DNA of 64,000 nucleotides from Curvibacter sp. AEP1-3 (GTDB lineage: Bacteria; Pseudomonadota; Gammaproteobacteria; Burkholderiales; Burkholderiaceae_C). Below, one piece after another: positions 33,066-42,255 of the stretch. The notes under the pieces are model-generated. The model was not told where the DNA came from, searched no databases, and saw only the letters and a list, made by a program, of their open reading frames with translations. A program made the translations under genes and the position numbers. The first letter of the stretch is position 1. Each line of letters opens with the position of its first letter. Location: positions 496,001 through 560,000 of the forward strand of contig NZ_CP015698.1 in NCBI RefSeq assembly GCF_002163715.1, given 5' to 3'.

Positions 33066-33917
33066 TCACCGTGTGTAGACCCGAAGCTGTTCAAAACCCA
33101 AGCTTTGCTGGTAACCAACGGGGGCTTGGATCAACTTGTTTCCGATTCGTTCCCGGACTCGTTGCGCATTTGCATTTTCCCGGTCACGGCTGCTCTCCGG
33201 ATGCCAAAGGTGGTAGACCTCCGTCGAGTAAAAGCCGTTCTTACGACAAAGCCCTGCATTGTGCAAACGCAGAACAAAGTCCGCGTCTTCATGCCCCCAG
33301 CCGACAAAGGTTTCATCGAATCCGTTGATCTCGATGTAATCCGCTTTATGTAACGCCATATTGCAACTTCGAATGCCCTTCCACCTGAAAGCGGTCTGAC
33401 GACGAATGGACAAATCAGGCAATCGGAACTTAGCGGTCCACTTGCTGGATTCCCCGTGAAATCCTCTCGCTATCCACTGCCACGTGGATTGATTGGACAA
33501 GTTAACATCTCGGGCAATTGCACTTTGGGTTAGTCCTTCGCTGAGAAGGACACGACTACCATTCACAAAGTGCCCGTTCTGTGCCAGCATTCGGTGGCGC
33601 TTTACGAAGTCGATCTCAGGAACACAATCCCCATCGAGCAAGATCAAATAACCACCAGCGGCTTGGGCCACTCCCAAATTGCGCACCTTAGCGGCAGTGA
33701 AACCAACGTCCGGATGCCATACGTGTTTGACTGGGAAGTTCGCCAGACTTTCAATAGCGAGAGCTTCTGAAAGGTGCTGTTGATTGGAGCCATCATCTGC
33801 AACGATCACTTCGAAATGACGATCCGATTGGTGATCGAGTGCTGCAAGTACGCAACCAAGCGCATCACTGCGGTTGTAGGTTGTAATGACGATGGAGATT
33901 AGCTCTTTGGAAGGCAT
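33066..33917 (-). CDS. Family 2 glycosyltransferase with GT7C-like C-terminus
   Basis: 283 residues. GT-A fold: [21 protein letters not shown] at the start, [10 protein letters not shown], and the DxD-like [13 protein letters not shown]. The C-terminal part has [20 protein letters not shown], the galactosyltransferase family 7 C-terminal motif (WGxEDxD), as in chondroitin synthase-like enzymes. Probably adds a hexose or hexosamine to a surface polysaccharide. It ends 13 bases before tolB and is read in the same direction, so it may be co-transcribed with the Tol-Pal genes. AT-rich patches differ from the backbone. Confidence 0.85.
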   Translation of the reverse strand: MPSKELISIVITTYNRSDALGCVLAALDHQSDRHFEVIVADDGSNQQHLSEALAIESLANFPVKHVWHPDVGFTAAKVRNLGVAQAAGGYLILLDGDCVPEIDFVKRHRMLAQNGHFVNGSRVLLSEGLTQSAIARDVNLSNQSTWQWIARGFHGESSKWTAKFRLPDLSIRRQTAFRWKGIRSCNMALHKADYIEINGFDETFVGWGHEDADFVLRLHNAGLCRKNGFYSTEVYHLWHPESSRDRENANAQRVRERIGNKLIQAPVGYQQSLGFEQLRVYTR

Positions 33918-34012
33918 TTTCGACTAGACTTAGCCGCCCTTGATGCCGGAAATCACTCTCGGCGCTGGCTTGAAAGCTCAGGGGCTCAGGTCACTTTGGA
34001 TGTTACCACCCC

Positions 34013-34807
34013 ATGCCCACCATATCTGTCTACATCATCGCCTTCAACGAAGTTGAAAAAGTTAGCGCCGCCATCCAGAGCGTCAAATGGGCAGACGAAA
34101 TCATCCTCGTAGATTCATACAGCACTGACGGTACCGCAGATATTGCCACTGCCTTAGGAGCACGGGTAGTACAAGTTGACTTCAAGGGATTTGGTGACCT
34201 CCGAAATCAAGCAATAAATGCCTGCACCAAAGACTGGATTTTTAGCCTTGACGCGGATGAACGCTGCACACCGGAAGCTGCAGCAGAAATAAAGCAGTTG
34301 ATATCGCGCGATGAGACCCATGAGGTCTATCACACACCTCGACGTAACTTCTTTATGGGGCGCTGGATCAAGCACTCTGGTTGGTACCCCAATTATCGCC
34401 AACCCCAACTATTTCGCCGTGGGGCAATGACATATGACATGAAGCCCGTGCACGAGGGTTATGTATTGCACTCTAAGTTACCTATCGGGCACATGAAGTC
34501 TGCCATTTGGCAATTCCCCTTCAAGAACATGGCCGAGGTTATGCACAAGGCAAATCGTTACTCCAGCTTAGGGGCTGAAAAGATACAACACAAGAAACTA
34601 TCTATGTGGACCGCATTGCTTCATGCGAAATGGGCCTTTTGGAAGCATTACCTGTTTAAGCTTGGATTTTTGGACGGTTGGGCAGGCTTGGTGATCGCAA
34701 TCGGCAACTTTGAGGGTACTTTCTATCGTTACGTCAAAGCTATTGAGATTCAGCGTGGAGATGTATGGAAAAGGGCTCCCACGGAGTTGAAGTCCTTCCA
34801 TGAGTGA
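34013..34807 (+). CDS. Family 2 glycosyltransferase, WaaE/KdtX-like (LPS core)
   Basis: 264 residues. ISVYIIAFNEVEKVSAAIQSV, DEIILVDSYSTDGTADIA, DWIFSLDADERCTPE (DxD) and YNYRQPQLFRR-like YPNYRQPQLFRRGA are typical of the WaaE group that adds beta-1,4-glucose to the heptose of LPS inner core. Precise sugar specificity is inference. A GATGTT 8 nt before the ATG follows the leaderless pattern noted at rlhA, map and dapC. The end overlaps the msbA start by 8 bases. First gene of a five-gene plus-strand run. Confidence 0.82.
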   Translation: MPTISVYIIAFNEVEKVSAAIQSVKWADEIILVDSYSTDGTADIATALGARVVQVDFKGFGDLRNQAINACTKDWIFSLDADERCTPEAAAEIKQLISRDETHEVYHTPRRNFFMGRWIKHSGWYPNYRQPQLFRRGAMTYDMKPVHEGYVLHSKLPIGHMKSAIWQFPFKNMAEVMHKANRYSSLGAEKIQHKKLSMWTALLHAKWAFWKHYLFKLGFLDGWAGLVIAIGNFEGTFYRYVKAIEIQRGDVWKRAPTELKSFHE

Positions 34808-36533
34808 AGCAGACCGCGCCCACTACGTCCGCCTTTTAGGTTTCCTCAAACCGTACTGGCGGGCTTTTCTGTTCGCAGTACTCTGCATGATCTGCACAGC
34901 AGCGACAGAGCCAGTGTTTCCCGCCATCATGCGACATTTGTTGGATAGCGGCTTCAAGACCAATGACGCTCAAATGGTGTGGCTGATCCCGTTGAGCATC
35001 GTGCTGCTATTCGTCGTGCGGGGAGCCCTCTCTTTCTTGACCAATTATTTGATGACCTGGGTATCAACCCGATTGGTGGTGGACCTCCGGCGGGCAATGT
35101 TTAACAAATTGGTGGAAGCACCCACACATATCTTTCAAACTCAACCGGCCTCGCAATGGATTGCCCGTCTACTATACGACGTAGACAACATTAACCAAGC
35201 AGCCACAAACGTGCTGGTTACCGCCATCCGCGAGACGCTGACCGCAATTGCATTGTTGAGCTATCTTCTTTACTTGGATTGGAAGCTGACGCTCGTGACA
35301 CTCACCGTGGGTCCAGTAATTGCTGTTCTGATTCAAAGCTTCGGAAAACGGATTCGTAAAGCCAGCAAGGCCAGTTTGGAATCCTTACGTGCCGTTGCCC
35401 ATACTGTTGAAGAGACCACCGCAGCAAATAAAGTCATCAAGATATACGGGGGGCAGGAACAACAGAAAGACCGGTTTTTTGAGGTTACAGAAAGCTTTCG
35501 TCGCAGCATGATGAAGGAGGCCGTGCCAGCTTCGGCTTTAACTCCGATCACGCACATGACAGCTTCGTTTGCAATCGCATTCATTATTTTTATGGCGCTA
35601 AGTCGCTCTATGGGGCAAGCAGGTGATTCTGCCGGAAGCTTCGTATCTTTCATTACGGCCATGTTGTTACTGATTTCACCGATCAAACAACTAACAACAA
35701 TTAGTCCCATACTTCAACGTGGTCTAGCCGCGTGCGAAAGTGTATTCGGCGTATTAGATGGACCTGTAGAGTCTGATGCCGGCACAGCGGAGTTGAAGAA
35801 CTGTAAGGGAAACATCAAATTCGACAACGTAACGTTTCGCTATCCGGGCAGCGACAAGCTAGCCTTAGACAGTATCACCATCGAGGTCCACCCTGGGCAA
35901 ACCGTCGCCTTGGTGGGTGCCTCGGGGGGGGGGAAGAGTTCACTTGCAGCTCTCATTCCGCGTTTTTACTCGCCCGACACCGGATCAATATCAATTGATG
36001 GCGTTGACATTTCAACGTTGGATTTGGCCAACCTGCGCGAACATATAGCTCTGGTAAGTCAGGATATTGTTCTCCTCAATGACACCATCCGAGCGAATAT
36101 CGCATTCGGTCAGTCCCGCAACACCGATGACTCACGGATAAAGGATGCTGCAATTGCCGCCCACGCTTGGGAGTTCATTGACCGATTGCCTTTAGGGCTC
36201 GACACTCTCGTGGGGGAAAATGGAGCGTCCCTTTCCGGTGGACAACGTCAGCGCATTGCAATTGCAAGGGCGATACTCAAAAACGCACCCATTTTGATTC
36301 TTGACGAGGCCACATCAGCGCTGGATACGGAATCAGAGAGAGTCGTGCAAGAGGCATTGGCTGGCCTGATGAACAACCGCACCACGTTAGTAATTGCACA
36401 TCGACTCAGTACGATTGAACGAGCAAACCTGATCGTGGTGATGGATCATGGGCACATTGTGGAGTCTGGAGACCACGCAACTTTAGTCCAACACAATGGG
36501 TATTACGCAAATCTCCAACGTATACAGACATGA
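34800..36533 (+). CDS. msbA: Lipid A export ATP-binding/permease protein MsbA
   Basis: 577 residues: an N-terminal six-helix ABC exporter domain (1-320) and a C-terminal ABC ATPase. Walker A LVGASGGGKSS near 371-379, Q-loop ALVSQDIVL, signature LSGGQRQRIAIARAI near 478, Walker B LILDEATSALD, H-loop VIAHRLSTIERA. Flips core-lipid A across the inner membrane. Walker A codons TCG-GGG-GGG-GGG-AAG create a run of ten G (35924-35933). It overlaps both neighbours by a few bases, so translational coupling is likely. Confidence 0.92.
   Translation: MSEADRAHYVRLLGFLKPYWRAFLFAVLCMICTAATEPVFPAIMRHLLDSGFKTNDAQMVWLIPLSIVLLFVVRGALSFLTNYLMTWVSTRLVVDLRRAMFNKLVEAPTHIFQTQPASQWIARLLYDVDNINQAATNVLVTAIRETLTAIALLSYLLYLDWKLTLVTLTVGPVIAVLIQSFGKRIRKASKASLESLRAVAHTVEETTAANKVIKIYGGQEQQKDRFFEVTESFRRSMMKEAVPASALTPITHMTASFAIAFIIFMALSRSMGQAGDSAGSFVSFITAMLLLISPIKQLTTISPILQRGLAACESVFGVLDGPVESDAGTAELKNCKGNIKFDNVTFRYPGSDKLALDSITIEVHPGQTVALVGASGGGKSSLAALIPRFYSPDTGSISIDGVDISTLDLANLREHIALVSQDIVLLNDTIRANIAFGQSRNTDDSRIKDAAIAAHAWEFIDRLPLGLDTLVGENGASLSGGQRQRIAIARAILKNAPILILDEATSALDTESERVVQEALAGLMNNRTTLVIAHRLSTIERANLIVVMDHGHIVESGDHATLVQHNGYYANLQRIQT
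35924..35933 (+). repeat. Homopolymer G10 inside msbA Walker A codons
   Basis: Ten consecutive G encode the three glycines of GASGGGKSS. Length 10 is in the range where replication slippage becomes frequent. As written, the frame is open. Loss or gain of one G would truncate MsbA at its ATPase site. Confidence 0.9.
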
Positions 36534-37246
36534 AGATCCCAATCCTTATGTATCACCAAATTGATGTACCGCCCCCCAGCGGTACGCCGTTGCGTGGTTT
36601 GGTGGTATCCCCTGCTTCTTTTTCCTGGCAAATGCGCATGCTTCGCGTTCTCGGATACAAAGGACTATCAATGCGGGACCTAGAGCCCTACATCCTTGGC
36701 ACCAAGCAAGGAAAAGTAGTGGGTCTCACATTTGATGATGGATATCAAAACAACCTAGTGCACGCCGTGCCAACCCTAAAGGCAAGCGGCTTCACAGCGA
36801 CTTGCTATGGTGTTAGCGGCATGGTGGGTGGAACCAACGCTTGGGACGCAGGAAAAGTAGCGCAAAAGCCATTAATGACCCAACAGGACTGGTTGAATTG
36901 GCACCAAGCAGGTATGGAGGTGGGCTCTCATACGCGGACGCATGCAAATCTCAAGGAACTATCTGATGATTTGGCGAGAGAACAGATCGTACGTTCCAAG
37001 GAAGAGCTACAGCAATTGCTCGGTATCGAGGTTCGACATTTTTGCTATCCCTATGGCTGGTTTAAGCCGGAGCACGAAGACATGGTTCGCGCCGCCGGTT
37101 ACGTGACGGCAACGTCCACACGCAGAGGCCGTGTCCAAGCTGGCGACAACCCTTTTGCGCTTCAACGAATTATGGTTGCGCGAGCTACAAATCCTCTGCA
37201 GTTCTTTTTGAAAGTGGCAACAGCTTACGAGGATAAGCGGGCATGA
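36530..37246 (+). CDS. Polysaccharide deacetylase (NodB domain)
   Basis: 238 residues. NodB homology motifs: LMYHQIDVP at the start, VGLTFDDGYQNN (catalytic Asp and metal Asp), VGSHTRTHANLKEL (metal His pair) and FCYPYGWFKPE. No signal peptide is seen, which points to a cytoplasmic or membrane-associated substrate such as a lipid-linked sugar or LPS precursor rather than mature peptidoglycan. ATGA overlap with msbA and with the next gene. Confidence 0.85.
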   Translation: MKIPILMYHQIDVPPPSGTPLRGLVVSPASFSWQMRMLRVLGYKGLSMRDLEPYILGTKQGKVVGLTFDDGYQNNLVHAVPTLKASGFTATCYGVSGMVGGTNAWDAGKVAQKPLMTQQDWLNWHQAGMEVGSHTRTHANLKELSDDLAREQIVRSKEELQQLLGIEVRHFCYPYGWFKPEHEDMVRAAGYVTATSTRRGRVQAGDNPFALQRIMVARATNPLQFFLKVATAYEDKRA

Positions 37247-38130
37247 ACCAGCTGGCGCTCTATTGCAAAAGCTATAGCACGGACTTGCGGCGCGTTGCAC
37301 GCCTGATGCAATCTATCGAGCGCTTCAACGAGACACGGATACCCGTTTATTTATCAGTGCCCGAGTCTGAACTAGCCCTGTTCCGTGAGCACCTCGGCAC
37401 CACCTCTGCCCAATTGATCTCTGATGAGAGCATTTTGAATGCATCTCCGCGTCTGAACCTTGACTTGGTCGCACGCATGCACGGTGCGGTGGCGCAGCAG
37501 GTTGTGAAGTCGGAGTTTTGGCGTTTGGGACTTGCCGAATCTTATGTTTGCTTGGATTCAGATGCGGTCTTCATCCGCCCGTTTTCCAACAGTGATTTTT
37601 TGGCCTCTGACGGCTATCCCTACACGGTTCTGGACGAAGCACATGAGCTTCTGGAGGGGGCCATGCAACATCGCCGTCCACGCATCGTGGATGACTTTGT
37701 GCGGGAAGCCACATCGATACAGCAAATATTCGGACGCCATGGCCGTCGTTACAGTTTTGGCCCTTTCCCACTCGTATGGCACCGCAAGGTCTGGGAAACG
37801 CTAGAAAGCAATTACCTGCAACCTAACGGCATAAGTTTTGCGGATGCGATTGCGCACATTCCGATTGAGTCGCGCTGGTATGGGGAGTCGTTGCTAGCCT
37901 ACCAGGCCATCCCATTGCATCCTTGCCAGGCGCTTTTCAAGGTTTATCACTATGCTTGGCAGTTGGACCAGGAAAAACGCCGCGGCATCACCCATCAGCA
38001 ACTTTCCACACTGTACTGCGGAGTGATCTACCAGTCGGCCTGGGAGCGCGAGATGGACTGGCCCAGGGAAGGTGGCAGCGTACTATCCCGCATCGGCAGG
38101 CAGCTGCGTCGCAAGCTGGGGAGAATATGA
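37243..38130 (+). CDS. DUF6492-like putative glycosyltransferase
   Basis: 295 residues. SYVCLDSDAVFIRPF carries a DxD-type metal site in a GT-A-like context (predicted acceptor or nucleotide-sugar site), preceded by FWRLGLAESY. I believe it belongs to the DUF6492 group found in surface polysaccharide loci, but I cannot confirm it here. The Arg-rich C-terminus (RIGRQLRRKLGRI) may bind the membrane. ATGA overlaps on both sides place it firmly in the msbA transcript. Acceptor and donor are unknown. Confidence 0.6.
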   Translation: MNQLALYCKSYSTDLRRVARLMQSIERFNETRIPVYLSVPESELALFREHLGTTSAQLISDESILNASPRLNLDLVARMHGAVAQQVVKSEFWRLGLAESYVCLDSDAVFIRPFSNSDFLASDGYPYTVLDEAHELLEGAMQHRRPRIVDDFVREATSIQQIFGRHGRRYSFGPFPLVWHRKVWETLESNYLQPNGISFADAIAHIPIESRWYGESLLAYQAIPLHPCQALFKVYHYAWQLDQEKRRGITHQQLSTLYCGVIYQSAWEREMDWPREGGSVLSRIGRQLRRKLGRI

Positions 38131-38891
38131 GCACCTCCAACATTAACAACATTCCTATATTGCTGACCTCCAGCGTAGTGGCTCATGACAAAGAGGTTCG
38201 ATTGCAGGACCCCACCGAGAGGGCCCGGCTAGCAATGGAGTCAGTGCAACAGTGGAGAGCCATTGCTCCCCACAATCCACTGGTGCTCTGTGACGGGTCG
38301 GGTTTCGATTTTCAGCCTATGGTCGCTAAGTTGGTTAGCAATGGTCCAGTGGAGTGCCTGCATTTCCAGAATAATGTGGAGCTGGTCCAAAAACATGGCC
38401 GGGGATTCGGGGAAGGTGAGATCGTGCGCCATGCCGTAGAGCACTCCACACTGATCAAGTCAGCTGGCTGCTTTGCCAAATGCACCTCTAAACTTTGGGT
38501 GGAAAACTTCAGCACCTGCATGCAATCATGGAATGGTCTACTGCTCATGAAGGGGGTGTTTGACCATGTTTTCACACCGCGTAAGACCACAACACTGGCC
38601 TACATCGACACGCGGTTTTACGCTATGGATGTCCGGACATACCAGCAACACTTTCAGCAAGCCCACGAGTTGATTCGTGTCCAGGAAGGTTATGGACTGG
38701 AAGAAAGCTTTAGGGATATCTTTCTGAGCAAACAACTGAAACACTGCCTGATGAGCCCTCCTCCCGTCATCAGCGGCGTAGGCGGCGGAACCGGTGCGTA
38801 CTACAAAAATACGAAATTGCGCCAACTCAAGGAAAAGTGGCGCTACCAGCTCGTCAAGTGCAACCCATTATTTCGAAACTGGTTTGCCTGA
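38127..38891 (+). CDS. Putative sugar transferase or surface-polysaccharide protein, family not recognised
   Basis: 254 residues starting at the ATG that overlaps the preceding TGA. An upstream-extended frame to 37923 overlaps the previous gene and is ignored. It opens with NIPILLTSSVVAHDKEVRLQD, then NPLVLCDGSGFDF, HFQNNVELVQKHGRGFGEGEI and TLAYIDTRFYAMD. The alternating hydrophobic strand and Asp pattern resembles GT-A type enzymes such as WbmB-like proteins, but no diagnostic DxD is certain. It is last of the plus-strand run and its final 24 bases overlap the end of the convergent ligase gene. Confidence 0.5.
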   Translation: MSTSNINNIPILLTSSVVAHDKEVRLQDPTERARLAMESVQQWRAIAPHNPLVLCDGSGFDFQPMVAKLVSNGPVECLHFQNNVELVQKHGRGFGEGEIVRHAVEHSTLIKSAGCFAKCTSKLWVENFSTCMQSWNGLLLMKGVFDHVFTPRKTTTLAYIDTRFYAMDVRTYQQHFQQAHELIRVQEGYGLEESFRDIFLSKQLKHCLMSPPPVISGVGGGTGAYYKNTKLRQLKEKWRYQLVKCNPLFRNWFA

Positions 38892-40346
38892 GTTCAGATT
38901 GAGGAATAGCGTGAGCAGAAAAAAGGCCTGCATCTCCAGATAGTGCTCCTGGTAGACAGCATCCACCATGCCGCGCAACAGCCAGAAAATGGACAGCAAC
39001 AGAAGCGCTAAACCTGCTGCCCATGTTTGCTCTTGCTTCAGCGCAGTCCAGCCCGACTTTGTGAATCGCAAGAGCACCCAAGCATAGAGGATCGCTCCGA
39101 CCCAACCCACGGCCAAGATTAGATTGATCCATGCATTGTGCGCGTGAGAGTAGTTCATGGCCGGCACATGGCCACACATCTGCGCTATGCGGTACTCGTA
39201 AGCATCACGCCCGCCGCTCCAGCCCCAGGGGTTGGTGGCACTGAGATCAGCCCCGACACGAGCCAACAAGACGCGACCGCCATCACCGCGAAGGCCATCA
39301 ATTAATGACTCGACGTAGGCTTGATCCTTGTCGGGATGACTCTGGCGTACAAAATCGGAGGTAGCGGACGTAAAGCCGTCACAGATTAGGTCTTTCGGTC
39401 TCTCTATCTGAAACCCAAGCGCTACTTTGTCCCCCATGGAGTACCAGACAGGGTTATGCGATACCACATGATAGAAGAATACCAAGCAAAGTCCACCGAC
39501 TCCAGCCATCACTAGACCCACACCCCGTCCCAGACGCAACGGTTTACGCTGGACACGCACCGAGACCACATAGACCACGCAGGCCATTGCCAGAATCAAC
39601 AATCCGAAATAGGCAGCGGCGCGTGACTGTGCAATCACCACGCTCACGAAGCACAGTGCAACTAAAGCTCCCGCCTCGATTACCCGGCGGTGCTTGCCCT
39701 GCTGCCGGGCCGCAAACATCACAGCCAAGCCCAAGCACATGGCCTGAGAAGCTGGATAACCCAGATTGCCATGCATGGGCTCTATGCCCCTAAAGCCAAG
39801 GGGAAAGGCTGGCAAAGGTGTCTGCAACAGGGTCACATCCTGCAGTACTGCCCACAACGACTGACCTGCCGCTTGCAGGGACGGATCTTCATAAAACGTA
39901 GGCTGAAGTACGCCAGCCCAGGCCAGTACAGTAAGGCCCAGGTGAATAAATACCGGCACCGCGCTGACTAACGCAAGTACCCAGAGCGTCAGGCGCTTCG
40001 CGCCAAGGATTAGAAACGCTCCCCATGCAAGCAACCAAGTCAGGATGGACTCGCCCCACATACCTTTGCCAATCATATTGCTCCATGCCCCGGCCGGATT
40101 TGGGGCAATGAAGGGGAAGATCAAAAGATATACGCACCAGAGCCAGACCGGCAACGGCACTGCAGCAGCCAGCCTAACTATGCGCCCACGCTCTGTGCGC
40201 CATGCAAAGCCCAAATAGCCCAGCAGGAGCAGCAATAAGGCCAGATGCAAGACATTACGCAGAGCAATCGTGCCCGACACTGACAGCACTCCAGCAAAGG
40301 CCAGGATCAACGCAAGATAAAGCCTCTGAAATCGGTTCAACGTCAT
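38868..40346 (-). CDS. O-antigen ligase-like membrane protein (Wzy_C family)
   Basis: 492 residues with about 11-12 hydrophobic helices. SHAHNAWINLILAVGWVG near residue 400 fits the Wzy_C/WaaL signature region, and a large periplasmic loop (about 275-400, containing the SATSDFVRQSHPDKD segment) precedes it, as in O-antigen ligases. It could ligate O-chain to lipid A-core or polymerise repeat units; WaaL and Wzy are hard to separate by sequence. It lies 7 bases after the O-acyltransferase gene. Its end overlaps the plus-strand neighbour by 24 bases. Confidence 0.75.
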   Translation of the reverse strand: MTLNRFQRLYLALILAFAGVLSVSGTIALRNVLHLALLLLLLGYLGFAWRTERGRIVRLAAAVPLPVWLWCVYLLIFPFIAPNPAGAWSNMIGKGMWGESILTWLLAWGAFLILGAKRLTLWVLALVSAVPVFIHLGLTVLAWAGVLQPTFYEDPSLQAAGQSLWAVLQDVTLLQTPLPAFPLGFRGIEPMHGNLGYPASQAMCLGLAVMFAARQQGKHRRVIEAGALVALCFVSVVIAQSRAAAYFGLLILAMACVVYVVSVRVQRKPLRLGRGVGLVMAGVGGLCLVFFYHVVSHNPVWYSMGDKVALGFQIERPKDLICDGFTSATSDFVRQSHPDKDQAYVESLIDGLRGDGGRVLLARVGADLSATNPWGWSGGRDAYEYRIAQMCGHVPAMNYSHAHNAWINLILAVGWVGAILYAWVLLRFTKSGWTALKQEQTWAAGLALLLLSIFWLLRGMVDAVYQEHYLEMQAFFLLTLFLNLNSGKPVSK

Positions 40347-40353
40347 ATGGTTC

Positions 40354-42255
40354 TTAATGATTGGCCGCGTTCAAACTCTCACTCAGCAGCATGGAGCCCG
40401 CCCGCGACAAGTGGTTTTCATCCTTGAAAATGCTGTGCCCATCCCGCAGGATGGGACATTTCCCATCGAGGCACAGCATTGTGTTCGGATCCACAACACG
40501 AACCTGTGGCCAACGCGTAAGTACTCGCGCCGCACTTGTACGCACCATCTCGGATTTGACATCGTCCACAGTCTTGTCAATGACACAGGAATAGGGTGGC
40601 TTGCGCCCCAGTGGCAGTGCGCCCAAGCACAGGCGCGGGTCAAAGCCAGGCTCCACCACGGGTAAAAAATAGTAAACCTGCTTACCGGTGGATTGCAGCA
40701 ACGACAGCGTGGCGTCCAGCTTGCCTTCAAAGTCTTGACGCTCCTGAAGAAGGGATTGCTCTGTCAGGTATCGCCCACGAAACACAAGCGCTACCGCACG
40801 CACGTTGGCATCTCGGGCAATATCACGCAGCGCAGTTTCCATATGACGCTCGCACTCGGAGGCTCCAGTGCCGGATTTGGCCGCCATCACCGGAACGCAT
40901 GCTCCCTTGCCGCGCACAGCCAAGTTCAACCCGAGGGCATCGAAAGCCTTGGCGAGTCCCCAAAAGGCGTGCACTGCGTGACTGTCCCCAAGCACCACGG
41001 CACTGACCGGTTTATCCGCGTGGGCCAGCAGGCACACTTCCCGTTCCGGGAACTTGAAGGGTTTTTCACACTTCGCATCCGTAATCAGCCCTTGTTTCTC
41101 GAAATCCAGAAAATCTTGGCTTGAAGCCTGATCTAGCTGTATGAGATTTTTATGCCGTATACGCTCCAGTCCATAACGGTCATGAATATTCTTACCCAAC
41201 AAGCCGAGGACAACCATCCCAAGAAGCAACAGACTGATCACAATTCTTCGGGGGAATCTGCGCATAGGTAGTTCCCATAGCTTATAGGTCAACACTGCCA
41301 AAAGCAGGCTCGCCAACACTAGGCCAATTCGCAAGGCCACGGATGCATTGCCACTCTCAATGATGTAGGCAAAACTCAATAGCGGCCAATGCCACAAGTA
41401 CCATGGGTAACTTACTTTACCTATCGCCACCATCCACGGGTGGGCTAGAAGTCTTACAGTCCAATCTTGCTTGGTGGAATAGCCAACCAGAATCATTGCC
41501 GCGACAACCGGCAAAAGTGCGACAAGCCCAGGGAAAGGCACCTTGGAATTCAGAAGCAAAGTCGCCAACAAAAGTCCAATTACTGAAAGACTCCGAACAG
41601 CGGGACGCACAGACCTAAAAATTCCGGGATTCAAGGCCAAATAAGCACCTGCCAGCAATTGCCAAGCACGGCTAAGGGGAGAGTAGAACGCTTGAGTGGG
41701 ATCAATCCACACCCACCATGCTGAGAGCAGAAGTGAGAAGACCCCTAAAGTGGAAACAATATGGGCCGCACTGAGTCGAAATCGCAATACCACCCAAAGC
41801 ACTATGGGCCAGACAATATAAAACTGTTCCTCAATTGCTAACGACCAAAGATGTAGGAGCGGTTTTGCTTCAGATACCTTGTCAAAGTATCCAGCTTCCC
41901 ACCACAAACCGATATTTGAAAGAAAAAGGGTACCCAAACCCAAATGCTTGCCAAGCTGCATGTATTCTGGCGCGAGCAAGGTATGCCAACCCACAACCAA
42001 GCATGCAAACAATACCAAAATCAACGCCGGAAATATTCGCAGAATTCGTCGCGCATAAAACGAGACAAGGCTCCACTGGCTGGTTTGCATCTCGTGTCGA
42101 AGGATGCTCGTGATCAAATAGCCGGAAATCACAAAAAAAACGTCGACCCCGATAAACCCACCGGGAAACATATCGGGGAATGCGTGGAAAGCCACCACGA
42201 TCAGGATGGCAACAGCCCGAAGGCCGTCAACGTCTGCGCGATAGGTAAGACTCAT
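40354..42255 (-). CDS. OafA/YrhL-type O-acyltransferase with C-terminal SGNH domain
   Basis: 633 residues. The N-terminal acyltransferase-3 domain begins YRADVDGLRAVAILIVVAFHA and GGFIGVDVFFVISGYLIT, with about ten helices to residue ~340. The periplasmic SGNH domain has VVLGDSHAVHAFWG (catalytic Ser), and DENHLSRAG (Asp-x-x-His, H catalytic). Such proteins O-acetylate O-antigen or other surface glycans from cytoplasmic acetyl-CoA. Its start overlaps the stop of the upstream glycosyltransferase (ATGA). Confidence 0.9.
   Translation of the reverse strand: MSLTYRADVDGLRAVAILIVVAFHAFPDMFPGGFIGVDVFFVISGYLITSILRHEMQTSQWSLVSFYARRILRIFPALILVLFACLVVGWHTLLAPEYMQLGKHLGLGTLFLSNIGLWWEAGYFDKVSEAKPLLHLWSLAIEEQFYIVWPIVLWVVLRFRLSAAHIVSTLGVFSLLLSAWWVWIDPTQAFYSPLSRAWQLLAGAYLALNPGIFRSVRPAVRSLSVIGLLLATLLLNSKVPFPGLVALLPVVAAMILVGYSTKQDWTVRLLAHPWMVAIGKVSYPWYLWHWPLLSFAYIIESGNASVALRIGLVLASLLLAVLTYKLWELPMRRFPRRIVISLLLLGMVVLGLLGKNIHDRYGLERIRHKNLIQLDQASSQDFLDFEKQGLITDAKCEKPFKFPEREVCLLAHADKPVSAVVLGDSHAVHAFWGLAKAFDALGLNLAVRGKGACVPVMAAKSGTGASECERHMETALRDIARDANVRAVALVFRGRYLTEQSLLQERQDFEGKLDATLSLLQSTGKQVYYFLPVVEPGFDPRLCLGALPLGRKPPYSCVIDKTVDDVKSEMVRTSAARVLTRWPQVRVVDPNTMLCLDGKCPILRDGHSIFKDENHLSRAGSMLLSESLNAANH

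Noticed and set aside
38868..38891. Overlap of two convergent genes as an assembly error
   Set aside because: Both reading frames remain intact through conserved-looking ends; a 24-bp convergent overlap is ordinary.
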